64,000 nucleotides of DNA from an uncultured Eubacteriales bacterium (lineage in GTDB: Bacteria > Bacillota > Clostridia > Peptostreptococcales > Anaerovoracaceae): the NCBI GenBank assembly GCA_900545135.1, contig UQXL01000009.1:16095-80094 (forward strand). Reading direction: 5' to 3'. The position numbers and the translations under genes were made by a program. The notes under the pieces are model-generated. The model searched no databases, was not told where the DNA came from, and worked only from the letters and a program-made list of their open reading frames with translations. Shown in pieces: positions 31,514-40,121 of the stretch (position 1 is the first letter of the stretch; every line of letters starts with the position of its first letter).

Positions 31514-32446
31514 ATGTCTATGATATTCAATATACAAAAATGTTCTATCCATGACGGCGACGGACTGCGGACGCTGGTATTTTTCAAAGGATGTCCGCTC
31601 AGATGTCCCTGGTGCGCCAATCCGGAATCTCAGTCATACAGCCTTGAGATAACGGAATACCCGTCAAAATGCATTGGCTGCGGCATGTGCATTAAAAATT
31701 GCCCCAACGCAGCTATAGGAAAAGACGGACATATCGACAGAACCCTCTGCCCTGCTGAATGTACGCAGTGCACTGACATATGCTACGCCGAAGCGAAAAA
31801 ACTTGTTGGAAAGGATTATACGATAGATGAGCTGTTCCATGAGATAAATAAAGACAAGATTTTTTATAACATAAAAGGCGGAGGAGTGACCTTTTCCGGA
31901 GGGGAGCCTCTCACCTACGGCAGGTATCTTGAGCAGATCGCGAGAAAATGCAAGCAGAACCGCATAGATGTATGCGTGGAAAGCTGCGGCTACAGTTGCT
32001 TCGACAATTTCAAAGACGCGCTGCCATACATAGACCACATGTTCATGGACATAAAAGTTTTTGACAGCGAAGAACACCGCAGGATAACAGGCGGAGGCAA
32101 TGAGATGATACTGGATAACATAAAGCGTATATCCGGCCTCGGCATACCTCTTACCATCAGAACTCCCATAGTACCCGGCTACACCGATTCTGCGGAAAAC
32201 ATTGAAAAAATCGCCGAGTTTGTGGTCACACTGCCGACGGTCAGCGAATATGAACTGCTGAGATATCATAATTTCGGCGAGTCCAAGTATGAGGCGCTGG
32301 GAAAGAAGTACGCGCTCAAGGGTCTCAAGCCGCCGTCAGATGAGGAGATGCTCAGACTTACAGAGATAGCCAATAATATTTTAAATAAATACGGCAAATA
32401 CAGCTTTTATATGAAGGACAACAAAAAGGAGGGTATAAAATGTTGA
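31514..32446 (+). CDS. Glycyl radical enzyme activase (radical SAM)
   Basis: This 310-residue radical SAM enzyme binds its catalytic iron-sulfur cluster with Cys27, Cys31 and Cys34 (CPLRCPWC). An inserted ferredoxin-like segment carries two further cysteine clusters, CIGCGMCIKNC and CPAECTQCTDIC. That segment is typical of activases for the non-pyruvate formate-lyase glycyl radical enzymes. GGGVTFSGGEP is the SAM-binding motif. It installs the glycyl radical on the partner encoded immediately downstream, which it overlaps by seven bases. The AGGAGAG site lies just before the ATG. Confidence 0.95.
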   Translation: MSMIFNIQKCSIHDGDGLRTLVFFKGCPLRCPWCANPESQSYSLEITEYPSKCIGCGMCIKNCPNAAIGKDGHIDRTLCPAECTQCTDICYAEAKKLVGKDYTIDELFHEINKDKIFYNIKGGGVTFSGGEPLTYGRYLEQIARKCKQNRIDVCVESCGYSCFDNFKDALPYIDHMFMDIKVFDSEEHRRITGGGNEMILDNIKRISGLGIPLTIRTPIVPGYTDSAENIEKIAEFVVTLPTVSEYELLRYHNFGESKYEALGKKYALKGLKPPSDEEMLRLTEIANNILNKYGKYSFYMKDNKKEGIKC

Positions 32447-34797
32447 CAGAAAGAATCATAAGACTTAATGATAAGGTTCGCAATACGGAGCCTACCATCG
32501 ATCTGGACAGAGCCAGGCTGATGACTGAGTTTTACAGCCAGCCTTCGATGGAAAACTATGTACTGAGAAGAGCCAAAGCTTTCAGGCATTTTCTGGAGAA
32601 CAAAAAGATCTTCATCGACCCGGATTCACAGCTTGCAGGGCATGCGGGAGACTGTATCCAGGCGGTTCCTCTGCATCCGGACGTAACGAAATGGCTGTAC
32701 GACGACTTTGACACTCTGGACAAGAGAGTTTCGGATCATATCCATTTTAGAAGTGAAGAAGAAAAGGAAGAGCTGCGGCAGATAGTCGAAAAATGGCACG
32801 GCAATACTTTCGGTGACTTTGCTTCAGACCTGGAGGACCCCGACGTCAAGGACATGCTGGACGCGCTGGTGTTCACCCACGGTGTTTCCAACCAGTCGAC
32901 CATGAACCATTCTCCTGACTACGACAACTTGATAAAGCGCGGCTACAGATATTATATCGACGAATGTAAGGAGAAACTCTCAAAGCATGTGTGCAGGGAC
33001 GTCTACGACATGGAGCAGAGAATCAACTGGGAGGCCATGATCATCGTGATGGAGGCCATCATCAGCTTTGCACACCGTTATGCCGACTTGGCGGAGAAAC
33101 AGGCCGCAGAGTGTAAGGACGAAAAGAGAAGACAGGAGCTCCTCACCATGGCGGAAAACTGCAGGACAGTGCCGGAGTTCGCACCTAAGACATTCATGCA
33201 GGGCGCTCAGCTGGTATGGTTCACCCATCTGGCCATCGTGCTGGAAGCTGTAGGCGGAGACCACTGCCTTGGCCGTTTCGACCAGTACATGTATCCGTTT
33301 TTCGAGAAAGAAACTAAAGAAGGAAAGAACGAAGAATATTTCGCTGAAATCATTCACGAGTTCAAGCTGAAAATCGCGGAGCTTTGGAATATCCGTCAGT
33401 ATAAGGAATCCATCGCCGTTCCCGGCTGTCCGCTCTGGATGCATGTGATGCTGGGCGGCGTCAAGGAAAACGGAAAAGACGCCTGCAACGAGCTGACCAA
33501 CGTATTCCTCAGATGCCTTCTTGACCTGCAGACCGACGAGCCGTGCATTTCTTTCCGCTACCATCCTAATGTAAACGAAGAGACTCTCAGACTGGCCATC
33601 AAAGCGGCGAGAGATACAGGAGGACATCCGGCATTTTTCAACGATTCGGCGGCTATAACCTATCTGCTCAGCCTGGGCTTTACCCTTAAGGAAGCCCGCA
33701 ACTGGGGAATCTGCGGCTGCATAGAGCCTATCGTCTTAGGTATTACAGATTTGCAGACTAATTCAGGTAATTTCAATGTGAATAAAATTCTGGAAATCAT
33801 GCTGCACAACGGATATGACCCTGTTTCCAAAAAACAGCTGGGAATCAAGACAGGCGACCCGAGAGACTTTAAATGCATAGAAGATGTGATGAAGGCTTAT
33901 GAGGCTCAGCAGGATTTCTTCATAGACAGATTCATCGATATGGCCAACACTACTTTTGCGGGACACGCATTCACTTTCCCGACGATAACGGCTTCATGTT
34001 TTTCCGGGGGCTGCATAGAAAAGGGCAAGATGCTGCAGCATAAAGGCTCAGATCATCATTACACGACGATTGCGATAGCCAGCATGGCCAACCTCATAGA
34101 CTCATTTGCGGCTATGGAGGAATGCGTTTTCAATAAGAAGTATCTGTCAATGGCGGAGCTGATCGATCTGCTGGACACCAATTTCGAGGGCAAGGAAGAA
34201 ATGCGCCAGCTTTTGATAAATAAAGCTCCTAAGTTCGGAAATAACATCGAGCAGGCGGACAAATACGGCGAATGGTTCATCGATTCCATAGACAGATCCA
34301 TGAAGAGGTATAAGGACGCCTATGGCGGCCAGTGGACCAGCCTGCACGCTACAGTGGTTTACAATGTAGCGATGGGTAAAACCGTCGGAGCAACTCCTGA
34401 CGGCAGACTGGCATTTACGGCCTTGTCAGACAACGCTTCGCCGATGATAGGCATGGACGTTAACGGACCTACGGCAGTGGTCAATTCACTGGCTGCATGC
34501 GATGAACAGGTTCCTCAAAGCGGCATGCTTCTCAACCAGAGATTCGACCCTACCATCGCGGCAGGAGAGAAAGGCATCGACATCATAGAAACAGTTTTCC
34601 GCGCTCATTTCGCACAGGGCGGATATCACATACAGATAAACGTACTGGACGATGAAACTCTGCTGGCTTCTCAAAAGGAGCCTGACAAATATAAGAATAT
34701 CATAGTCCGCGTGGCCGGATATTCGGCGTACTTCGTGGAGCTGGGCAAGGAAATTCAGGACAACATCATTCAGAGAACCATACAAAGAGGGCTTTAA
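32440..34797 (+). CDS. Glycyl radical enzyme, probable lyase or dehydratase
   Basis: This 785-residue enzyme has a thiyl-radical cysteine at Cys427, followed by Glu429 in WGICGCIEPI. The GCxE arrangement is that of the dehydratase/lyase branch (glycerol and propanediol dehydratase, hydroxyproline dehydratase, choline trimethylamine-lyase). The radical glycine is Gly760 in RVAGYSAYF, 25 residues from the end. The substrate is not assignable. Genes around it (symporter, dehydrogenase, racemase, OrtAB) and the sigma-54 promoter point to catabolism of a small polar amine or hydroxyl compound. Typical companions of choline or diol enzymes (microcompartment shell genes) are absent. It is oxygen-sensitive by nature, consistent with an anaerobe. 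Confidence 0.93.
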   Translation: MLTERIIRLNDKVRNTEPTIDLDRARLMTEFYSQPSMENYVLRRAKAFRHFLENKKIFIDPDSQLAGHAGDCIQAVPLHPDVTKWLYDDFDTLDKRVSDHIHFRSEEEKEELRQIVEKWHGNTFGDFASDLEDPDVKDMLDALVFTHGVSNQSTMNHSPDYDNLIKRGYRYYIDECKEKLSKHVCRDVYDMEQRINWEAMIIVMEAIISFAHRYADLAEKQAAECKDEKRRQELLTMAENCRTVPEFAPKTFMQGAQLVWFTHLAIVLEAVGGDHCLGRFDQYMYPFFEKETKEGKNEEYFAEIIHEFKLKIAELWNIRQYKESIAVPGCPLWMHVMLGGVKENGKDACNELTNVFLRCLLDLQTDEPCISFRYHPNVNEETLRLAIKAARDTGGHPAFFNDSAAITYLLSLGFTLKEARNWGICGCIEPIVLGITDLQTNSGNFNVNKILEIMLHNGYDPVSKKQLGIKTGDPRDFKCIEDVMKAYEAQQDFFIDRFIDMANTTFAGHAFTFPTITASCFSGGCIEKGKMLQHKGSDHHYTTIAIASMANLIDSFAAMEECVFNKKYLSMAELIDLLDTNFEGKEEMRQLLINKAPKFGNNIEQADKYGEWFIDSIDRSMKRYKDAYGGQWTSLHATVVYNVAMGKTVGATPDGRLAFTALSDNASPMIGMDVNGPTAVVNSLAACDEQVPQSGMLLNQRFDPTIAAGEKGIDIIETVFRAHFAQGGYHIQINVLDDETLLASQKEPDKYKNIIVRVAGYSAYFVELGKEIQDNIIQRTIQRGL

Positions 34798-34846
34798 TAA
34801 AACTGAGCGGCAGATAATTGAAGCCGGGTCACAGATGATTGAAGCC

Positions 34847-34886
34847 GGGCCGTGGGAAGACGATTCTTTCCGCGGCCCTATTTTTT
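34847..34886 (+). terminator. Terminator after the glycyl radical enzyme gene
   Basis: A 14 bp stem GGGCCGTGGGAAGA/TCTTTCCGCGGCCC with two G-U pairs, loop CGAT and a TATTTTTT tail. Confidence 0.85.
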
Positions 34887-35053
34887 CTGGAAGCTTCAGT
34901 GAGAAGCCTCCGCAAGAAGTCTCCGCGAGAAGTCTTCTCGGATGGATTTTACAGAGCAGCGACTGTGCGAGTTTTAAATTTTCATGTATGATATCCCTAA
35001 AACTGGAAAGAATAAGGATAAAACAAAACAATTTGTGTGATCAGGAGGATAAC

Positions 35054-35470
35054 ATGAAAAAGATACTGATATTGCTCATGGCATTGATGATGTGCTTTGG
35101 CTTTGCTGGCTGCGGCTCTGACAAAGATGACGATGGCACTAAGGATATCGCAGATGAAAATGCTCAGGAAATGGAAAACGATGCGGAGCAAGATAAAGAT
35201 AAGATAGAAAGATCTGTGGACGCCGTGGCGGCAGAACTGGGACTTACGGGCGGCACAGAAACCCTCTATGATATCATAGGCGCCAAAGAGGGGAAACAAT
35301 ATAATGACGGAAATGTGGAAATTTACTGTTTTGATAAGGATTCCGACAAATATAAGGCAATAGAAGAAGGCAACGGTGCCATCAAAGCCACGGCTGTCAA
35401 TGACGGCGTGATCATCATAACTGACGATGAAGATATGGCTAAAAAATTCAAGGCGCTTAAATTTAAATAA
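35054..35470 (+). CDS. Putative lipoprotein
   Basis: This 138-residue lipoprotein has lipobox GFAGC at residues 16-20, so the cysteine is Cys20. A very acidic linker (DKDDDGTKDIADENAQEMENDAEQDKDK) precedes a compact alpha-beta domain of about 90 residues (VAAELGLTGGTETLYDIIGAKEGKQYNDGNVEIYCFDKDSDKY) that ends FKALKFK. The domain resembles small secreted proteins of Clostridia of unknown function. The start at 35054 has AGGAGG; the longer frame from 34835 has none. It stands alone, between the glycyl radical terminator and tuf. Confidence 0.8.
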   Translation: MKKILILLMALMMCFGFAGCGSDKDDDGTKDIADENAQEMENDAEQDKDKIERSVDAVAAELGLTGGTETLYDIIGAKEGKQYNDGNVEIYCFDKDSDKYKAIEEGNGAIKATAVNDGVIIITDDEDMAKKFKALKFK

Positions 35471-35473
35471 TTA

Positions 35474-35521
35474 TGTATTGATTATGCATTGACTATGCAT
35501 TGATTATGCTTTGATTATACT
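35474..35521. repeat. 11 bp imperfect tandem repeat
   Basis: About four imperfect copies of an ATTGATTATGC unit follow the lipoprotein gene. They lie before a hairpin terminator and have no obvious coding role. Confidence 0.7.
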
Positions 35522-35592
35522 TTGTCGCGGCCTGAATGCGGTCTATAAGCGGTCGCCAACGCATCTGAAACACAGCTGCTGACAGCTACTGA

Positions 35593-35619
35593 CGCGGCCT
35601 AAACATGGCCGCGTTTTTT
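35593..35619 (+). terminator. Terminator between the lipoprotein gene and tuf
   Basis: CGCGGCC/GGCCGCG with a seven-base loop and a TTTTTT tail. Confidence 0.8.
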
Positions 35620-35677
35620 GTGCTTTCAGAAAGCAGAAATCGGCGTAAAAACCGGATATTTTAGCCATATAAATCTC

Positions 35678-35707
35678 TTGTCAAACTATGGCAAGCTGTG
35701 GTAGAAT
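35678..35707 (+). promoter_or_regulatory. Promoter of tuf
   Basis: TTGTCA (35678-35683), an 18 bp spacer and TAGAAT (35702-35707) with TGG forming an extended -10. An inverted repeat AAGTG...CACTT in the leader could form a hairpin. Confidence 0.65.
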
Positions 35708-35802
35708 ATATATCAGGTTTGAGCAAAACCCAAGTGAATTTGGGGACGCCCGAATTCGCACTTCCAAAAAATAACGTTATATAATTAGGAGGAACAGAGA
35801 AA

Positions 35803-36996
35803 ATGGCAAAACAGAAGTTTGAAAGAACAAAACCGCATATCAATATCGGAACAATAGGCCACGTAGACCACGGTAAGACAACACTGACAGCAGCAATAAC
35901 AAAGACGCTGCACCAGAGATACGGCCTTGGCCAGGACGTAGCCTTCGACCAGATCGACAAGGCTCCGGAAGAAAAAGAGAGAGGAATCACCATCTCCACA
36001 GCCCACGTAGAGTATGAAACACCAAACAGACACTACGCACACGTAGACTGCCCGGGCCACGCCGACTATGTAAAGAACATGATTACAGGAGCAGCTCAGA
36101 TGGACGGAGCAATCCTGGTAGTAGCAGCAACAGACGGACCAATGCCGCAGACAAGAGAGCACATCCTGCTGTCAAGACAGGTAGGAGTACCATACATCAT
36201 AGTATTCTTAAATAAGTGCGACATGGTAGACGACGAAGAACTTCTTGATCTGGTAGAGATGGAAGTAAGAGAGCTTCTTGACGAATATGAATTCCCTGGA
36301 GACGACACACCGATCATCAGAGGATCTGCTCTTATGGCTCTTGAAGATCCAGCAGGCCCATGGGGAGATAAGATAGTAGAGCTGTTTGAAGCAGTAGACA
36401 GCTACATTCCGGAACCGGAAAGAGACAACGACAAGCCATTCCTGATGCCTGTAGAGGACGTATTCTCAATCACAGGAAGAGGAACAGTAGCAACAGGAAG
36501 AGTAGAGAGAGGCGTACTTGAGGTAGGAAACGAAGTAGAAATCGTAGGACTTACTGAAGAGAAGAGAAAAGTAGTAGTAACAGGCGTAGAGATGTTCAGA
36601 AAGCTTCTTGACAAGGCAGAGACAGGAGACAACATCGGAGCACTGCTGAGAGGAGTACAGAGAACAGAGATCGAGAGAGGACAGGTACTGTGCCAGCCTG
36701 GAACGATTCACCCACATACAAAGTTCAAGGGAGAAGTATACGTACTGAAGAAAGAAGAAGGCGGAAGACACACACCATTCTTCAATGGATACAGACCACA
36801 GTTCTACTTCAGAACGACAGACGTAACAGGAGACCTGAAGCTGCCAGAGGGAGTAGAGATGTGCATGCCAGGAGATAACATCACAATGGAGATAGACCTG
36901 ATCACCCCTATAGCAATCGAAGAAGGACTGAGATTCGCAATCAGAGAAGGCGGAAGAACAGTAGGCTCAGGAGTAGTAACTGAAATTTTAGAATAG
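35803..36996 (+). CDS. tuf: Elongation factor Tu
   Basis: This 397-residue GTPase delivers aminoacyl-tRNA to the ribosome. Domain 1 carries the P loop GHVDHGKTTLTAAI, DCPGHADYVKNM and NKCDMVDDEEL. Domain 2 begins VEDVFSITGRGTVATGRVERG and domain 3 ends GGRTVGSGVVTEILE. Codon use is heavily biased (GTA, GGA, AGA, GCA), as expected for a highly expressed gene. It has its own promoter and terminator. In many bacteria it lies directly after tRNA-Thr and before secE; here both neighbours are far away. Confidence 0.98.
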   Translation: MAKQKFERTKPHINIGTIGHVDHGKTTLTAAITKTLHQRYGLGQDVAFDQIDKAPEEKERGITISTAHVEYETPNRHYAHVDCPGHADYVKNMITGAAQMDGAILVVAATDGPMPQTREHILLSRQVGVPYIIVFLNKCDMVDDEELLDLVEMEVRELLDEYEFPGDDTPIIRGSALMALEDPAGPWGDKIVELFEAVDSYIPEPERDNDKPFLMPVEDVFSITGRGTVATGRVERGVLEVGNEVEIVGLTEEKRKVVVTGVEMFRKLLDKAETGDNIGALLRGVQRTEIERGQVLCQPGTIHPHTKFKGEVYVLKKEEGGRHTPFFNGYRPQFYFRTTDVTGDLKLPEGVEMCMPGDNITMEIDLITPIAIEEGLRFAIREGGRTVGSGVVTEILE

Positions 36997-37118
36997 CCCC
37001 GCGAGTGACGAGAGCGAAGCTCGAGGTCAGAGCGGAGGCATTCTAAACGCGAAGGTTTCCCGAGAGAGCGTAAGCTCGAGCGGCAAGGAACCGACCGCGC
37101 GACAGAAGACTGATATGA

Positions 37119-37147
37119 AGAGACCATAGGAATATGGTCTCTTTTTT
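37119..37147 (+). terminator. Terminator after tuf
   Basis: A 9 bp stem AGAGACCAT/ATGGTCTCT with a six-base loop and a TTTTTT tail. Confidence 0.85.
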
Positions 37148-37249
37148 ATGTAATGGCACGGAAATTCACAGCTGACCGCACGTGAAGAGCAAGCTAATAG
37201 AAAGCGTATCCATTTTCCGCGATTTTGGCAAATTTGGATACGGCCGGCC

Positions 37250-37350
37250 CATTCACAGCCTCCCAGCCGTCCCCCACGCTTTCCATTCTCCAGCCGTCCA
37301 CACCCGCCCGCACCTCCAGCCGTCCACCCGCCCTCACATCCTCCCCGCCG
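37250..37350. repeat. C-rich low-complexity tract
   Basis: The plus strand is strongly C-rich with few G. It contains imperfect repeats around CCAGCCGTCC about 25-40 bp apart. It lies between a terminator and the LCP promoter. Confidence 0.6.
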
Positions 37351-37387
37351 GCGCGGAAACATAAAGAACGCCGGCGGCAATTAAAGG

Positions 37388-37416
37388 TTGTCATCAAGTG
37401 CAAAATATTATATAAT
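37388..37416 (+). promoter_or_regulatory. Promoter of the LCP gene
   Basis: TTGTCA (37388-37393), a 17 bp spacer and TATAAT (37411-37416). A short hairpin GAGCCTT/AAGGCTC (37431-37448) followed by TTTCTTTT lies just after the expected start and could act as an early attenuator. Confidence 0.75.
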
Positions 37417-37498
37417 TAAAAAAATAATAGGAGCCTTTAAAAAGGCTCTTTCTTTTGGGGAAATATAGCAAAATTTGTAGAAAGGGACAAAATAGGAG

Positions 37499-38983
37499 AT
37501 GAGAAGCGATAGAAAACGAGAAAAACTGTTGAAAAAAATGTATAAGAAAGAATCCAAGATCAAAAATGTCAGCAGAGTTCTTTCCATTATATATACCTTG
37601 GCGGCAGCATGCTTTATAGCGCTGCTGGTCTGGCTCAACGTGGTGCCGGCCAAATATCTTTATCCGATAATAGCCGTCATTTTAGTCGTATCATTATTTA
37701 TAGCGCCTGTGATGTTCAGCCGCAAAGGCAAACCGGGAAGACGAAAAGGAGCCATGGCCGCCGCCGGAGTGATGATACTCTTATTTGCTGCAGGAATTTA
37801 TTATTTAGGCGTGACGCTGAACTTTTTCGGAAGCATAACCAGCATAGGCGGAGCAAGAGAAGAATTCTATCTTATAGTCAAATCCACTTCCTCCTATGAA
37901 GAAGCGGAGGATGTGAAAGGCAGGACAATAGGAGCTCAGACCAATACAGAAGCTTCATATGCCGAAGCGCGTAAGCAGCTTAAAAAGAAAGTAGACGTAG
38001 AGTTTGAGTATGTAAGCGAACTTCCGGCTCTTATGGACAGCCTGCTGGAGGGAGAAAGACCGGCAGTATTTATCAGTGCGGCTTCATACGAGAGCATGAC
38101 AGGTCAGGATTCTTCTCTTGAGAATAAGACACGCGTAATAGAACGCATATCTGTAAAAGTTGAAAGCCGGAGCACGACAAACCATGTAAAAGTTACTAAG
38201 GAGCCGTTCAACATCCTGGTCAGCGGCCTTGACACGACAGGGGATATAGACGTGGTTTCGCGAAGCGACGTAAATATGATAGTTACGGTCAATCCGAATA
38301 CACATCAGATACTGCTTACCTCCATTCCAAGGGATTACTATGTGGAACTGGCCAGCAAAGGGGCGAAAGACAAGCTGACACATTCGGGAATTTACGGAAT
38401 CAGTGAAACCGTTGCTACCGTGGAAAAATTTACAGGGATAGACATAAATTATTATGTAAAAGTAAATTACAGCACATTGATAAAACTGGTGGACGCAATT
38501 GGCGGAATAGACATCAACTCACCGTTTTCTTTCAGCACACACGGCATGCAGGCCAAATATACTTTCCAGGAAGGATATAATCATCTTGACGGTTCGCAGG
38601 CTCTTGCATACAGCAGAGAACGGTACTCTTTTAACGAAGGCGACATACAGAGGAATAAAAACCAGCAGATGATCCTGGAAGCGATAATTGAAAAGGCAAC
38701 CAGCAGCGAGACTATACTTTCCGAGTATACTTCGATTTTGAACGCGATAAAAGACAATGTAGAAACTGATATGGAGAGAAAATCAATGACGTCGCTGATA
38801 AAGATGCAGATCAACGACATGCCTTCGTGGACTATAGGAAAGCAGTCCATATCTGGCGAATATGGACATGGATATTATTGCTATGCCCTCGGAGCCAACG
38901 CAGATGTGGTACTCGTAGACGAATCTTCGGTTGCTGCGGCTGTGGACAAAATAATGGAAGTAATGACAGGGAGTGAAGAATAA
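37499..38983 (+). CDS. LytR-CpsA-Psr (LCP) family protein
   Basis: This 494-residue membrane protein has three hydrophobic N-terminal segments (about residues 22-42, 50-68 and 82-105). An extracytoplasmic region of about 115 residues comes before the LCP domain. That domain contains FNILVSGLDTTGDIDVVSRSDVNMIVTVNPNTHQILLTSIPRDYYVEL, DAIGGIDI and LDGSQALAYSRERYSFNEGDIQRNKNQQMILEAIIEK. The conserved arginines and aspartates bind a polyprenyl-pyrophosphate lipid. LCP enzymes attach wall teichoic acid or capsule polymers to peptidoglycan. The ribosome site is weak (AAAGGGA, about 12 bases away). A thioesterase gene follows after six bases. Confidence 0.92.
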   Translation: MRSDRKREKLLKKMYKKESKIKNVSRVLSIIYTLAAACFIALLVWLNVVPAKYLYPIIAVILVVSLFIAPVMFSRKGKPGRRKGAMAAAGVMILLFAAGIYYLGVTLNFFGSITSIGGAREEFYLIVKSTSSYEEAEDVKGRTIGAQTNTEASYAEARKQLKKKVDVEFEYVSELPALMDSLLEGERPAVFISAASYESMTGQDSSLENKTRVIERISVKVESRSTTNHVKVTKEPFNILVSGLDTTGDIDVVSRSDVNMIVTVNPNTHQILLTSIPRDYYVELASKGAKDKLTHSGIYGISETVATVEKFTGIDINYYVKVNYSTLIKLVDAIGGIDINSPFSFSTHGMQAKYTFQEGYNHLDGSQALAYSRERYSFNEGDIQRNKNQQMILEAIIEKATSSETILSEYTSILNAIKDNVETDMERKSMTSLIKMQINDMPSWTIGKQSISGEYGHGYYCYALGANADVVLVDESSVAAAVDKIMEVMTGSEE

Positions 38984-38989
38984 CAGTTA

Positions 38990-39520
38990 ATGAAGATAGA
39001 CAGGATAAAGAGCAGGGTCACAGGGAAACAGCTTTCCACGTCAAACAGCATAACTTGCGGTAAAAATAACCCGGCGTCTCTGAAATGCGATTTCTATGAT
39101 CTGGAAAACGGAGAGACAGCGACTTTCTTCGTCCCTGAAGAAATACATGAGGGGCATACAGGCATAATGCACGGAGGAATTTCCGCAGCGGTTCTTGATG
39201 AAGTAATGGGCAGGGCGACTATACACAGAACAACATCGCGGGAAGAAGAATGGCTGCCTAAATACGTTACAGCAGAAATGACCACTAAATACCTGAAGCC
39301 GATACATATAGGACAAAAAATGTTTGTCTATGGCAGGGTAGATAGAATCGAAGGGCGATGCTGCTTTACTTCTTCAGAAATTACAGATGAGGAAGGAGAA
39401 GTAATGGCCACAGCTACAGGAGTATATGTGAGGATCGACAAGCTGAAAGATCTGCTGCCGGCGGAAGATTATATAAAACAGGCAGCGGTACTTACGGAAG
39501 AAGACCCGCAGGAAATGTAG
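38990..39520 (+). CDS. Hotdog-fold (PaaI-type) thioesterase
   Basis: This 176-residue protein has the hotdog thioesterase core IMHGGISAAVLDEVMGRA, TAEMTTKYLKPIHIGQKMFVYGRVDRI and ATATGVYVRID. The motif HGGxxxxxxDE is the usual helix and catalytic acid site. It would hydrolyse an acyl-CoA. Its close spacing behind the LCP gene probably reflects shared transcription rather than a shared pathway. The substrate is unknown. Confidence 0.85.
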   Translation: MKIDRIKSRVTGKQLSTSNSITCGKNNPASLKCDFYDLENGETATFFVPEEIHEGHTGIMHGGISAAVLDEVMGRATIHRTTSREEEWLPKYVTAEMTTKYLKPIHIGQKMFVYGRVDRIEGRCCFTSSEITDEEGEVMATATGVYVRIDKLKDLLPAEDYIKQAAVLTEEDPQEM

Positions 39521-39580
39521 GGATAATGGATGCGCCAGTTAAACGCCGATGACATTCAGAGCGGGCATTTATAAAATACA

Positions 39581-39607
39581 AGACCGGAAAGAATTTCCGG
39601 TCTTTTG
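39581..39607 (+). terminator. Terminator after the thioesterase gene
   Basis: A 10 bp stem AGACCGGAAA/TTTCCGGTCT with a short loop and TTTTGC. Confidence 0.85.
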
Positions 39608-39708
39608 CTATAGTGAATTGTTCTGGCCGCACGTTGTATACCTCCGCCACACAGTCTCCTTTGCAAAAATAATTATTAATCTATTACATAATTTTAATGA
39701 GAAAGCTG

Positions 39709-39736
39709 TTGACAAAGTTTTTATTTTTGCTATAAT
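39709..39736 (+). promoter_or_regulatory. Promoter of the feo operon
   Basis: TTGACA (39709-39714), a 16 bp spacer and TATAAT (39731-39736). Confidence 0.8.
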
Positions 39737-39744
39737 AACATCGT

Positions 39745-39762
39745 AGTTAGAAAAGGCTAACT
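39745..39762. promoter_or_regulatory. Candidate DtxR/IdeR-type iron operator
   Basis: AGTTAGAAAAGGCTAACT is a palindrome with TTAG/CTAA half-sites like those in DtxR-family boxes. It overlaps the likely transcription start of feoA, a place where an iron-loaded repressor would block expression. A second dyad CGTTCG/CGAACG lies just downstream. Confidence 0.55.
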
Positions 39763-39808
39763 CACGTTCGGCTATACGAACGCAGAATAAAGAGATACGG
39801 AGAATATC

Positions 39809-40021
39809 ATGAATTTAAAAGATGCCGCTATCGGTGAAACTTATATTATAGAAGATATACAGACGGATGACGAAGAACTCAAATCTTTTCTTTTTCGTCT
39901 GGGCTGTTACAGCGGAGAACCTATCACAGTCGTTTCGCGCCTTAAGAGCGGATGCGTTGTGTCGATAAAAGACGGAAGATACAATATCGATGACGGCATA
40001 GCTGAATCTATTTTAATTTAA
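39809..40021 (+). CDS. feoA: FeoA-family ferrous iron transport protein
   Basis: This 70-residue SH3-like protein (MNLKDAAIGETYIIEDIQTDDEELKSFLFRLGCYSGEPITVVSRLKSGCVVSIKDGRYNIDDGIAESILI) is a typical FeoA. It assists the FeoB transporter on its cytoplasmic face. The CGGAGAA site supports the start. It is followed by a hairpin (AGTGACTACGGTCACT, 40026-40041) and then feoB. Confidence 0.92.
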   Translation: MNLKDAAIGETYIIEDIQTDDEELKSFLFRLGCYSGEPITVVSRLKSGCVVSIKDGRYNIDDGIAESILI

Positions 40022-40121
40022 ACATAGTGACTACGGTCACTATATTTTCCGGACAACGGTTAGTCATATATAACTATATTGGCAATTATTTATAATCAAT
40101 TTTTAAATAGGAGGACACATA

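Larger units (their letters stand above)
36997..37498. other. Intergenic region between tuf and the LCP gene
   Basis: This stretch holds a GC-rich segment with short inverted repeats (36997-37118), the tuf terminator (37119-37147), a C-rich, G-poor low-complexity tract (37250-37350) and the promoter of the LCP gene (37388-37416). I see no convincing gene; short frames in the C-rich tract lack ribosome sites. Confidence 0.6.

Noticed and set aside
37182..37419. Short open frames in the C-rich tract
   Set aside because: They are open because of base composition, have no ribosome sites and encode proline/serine-rich low-complexity sequence.
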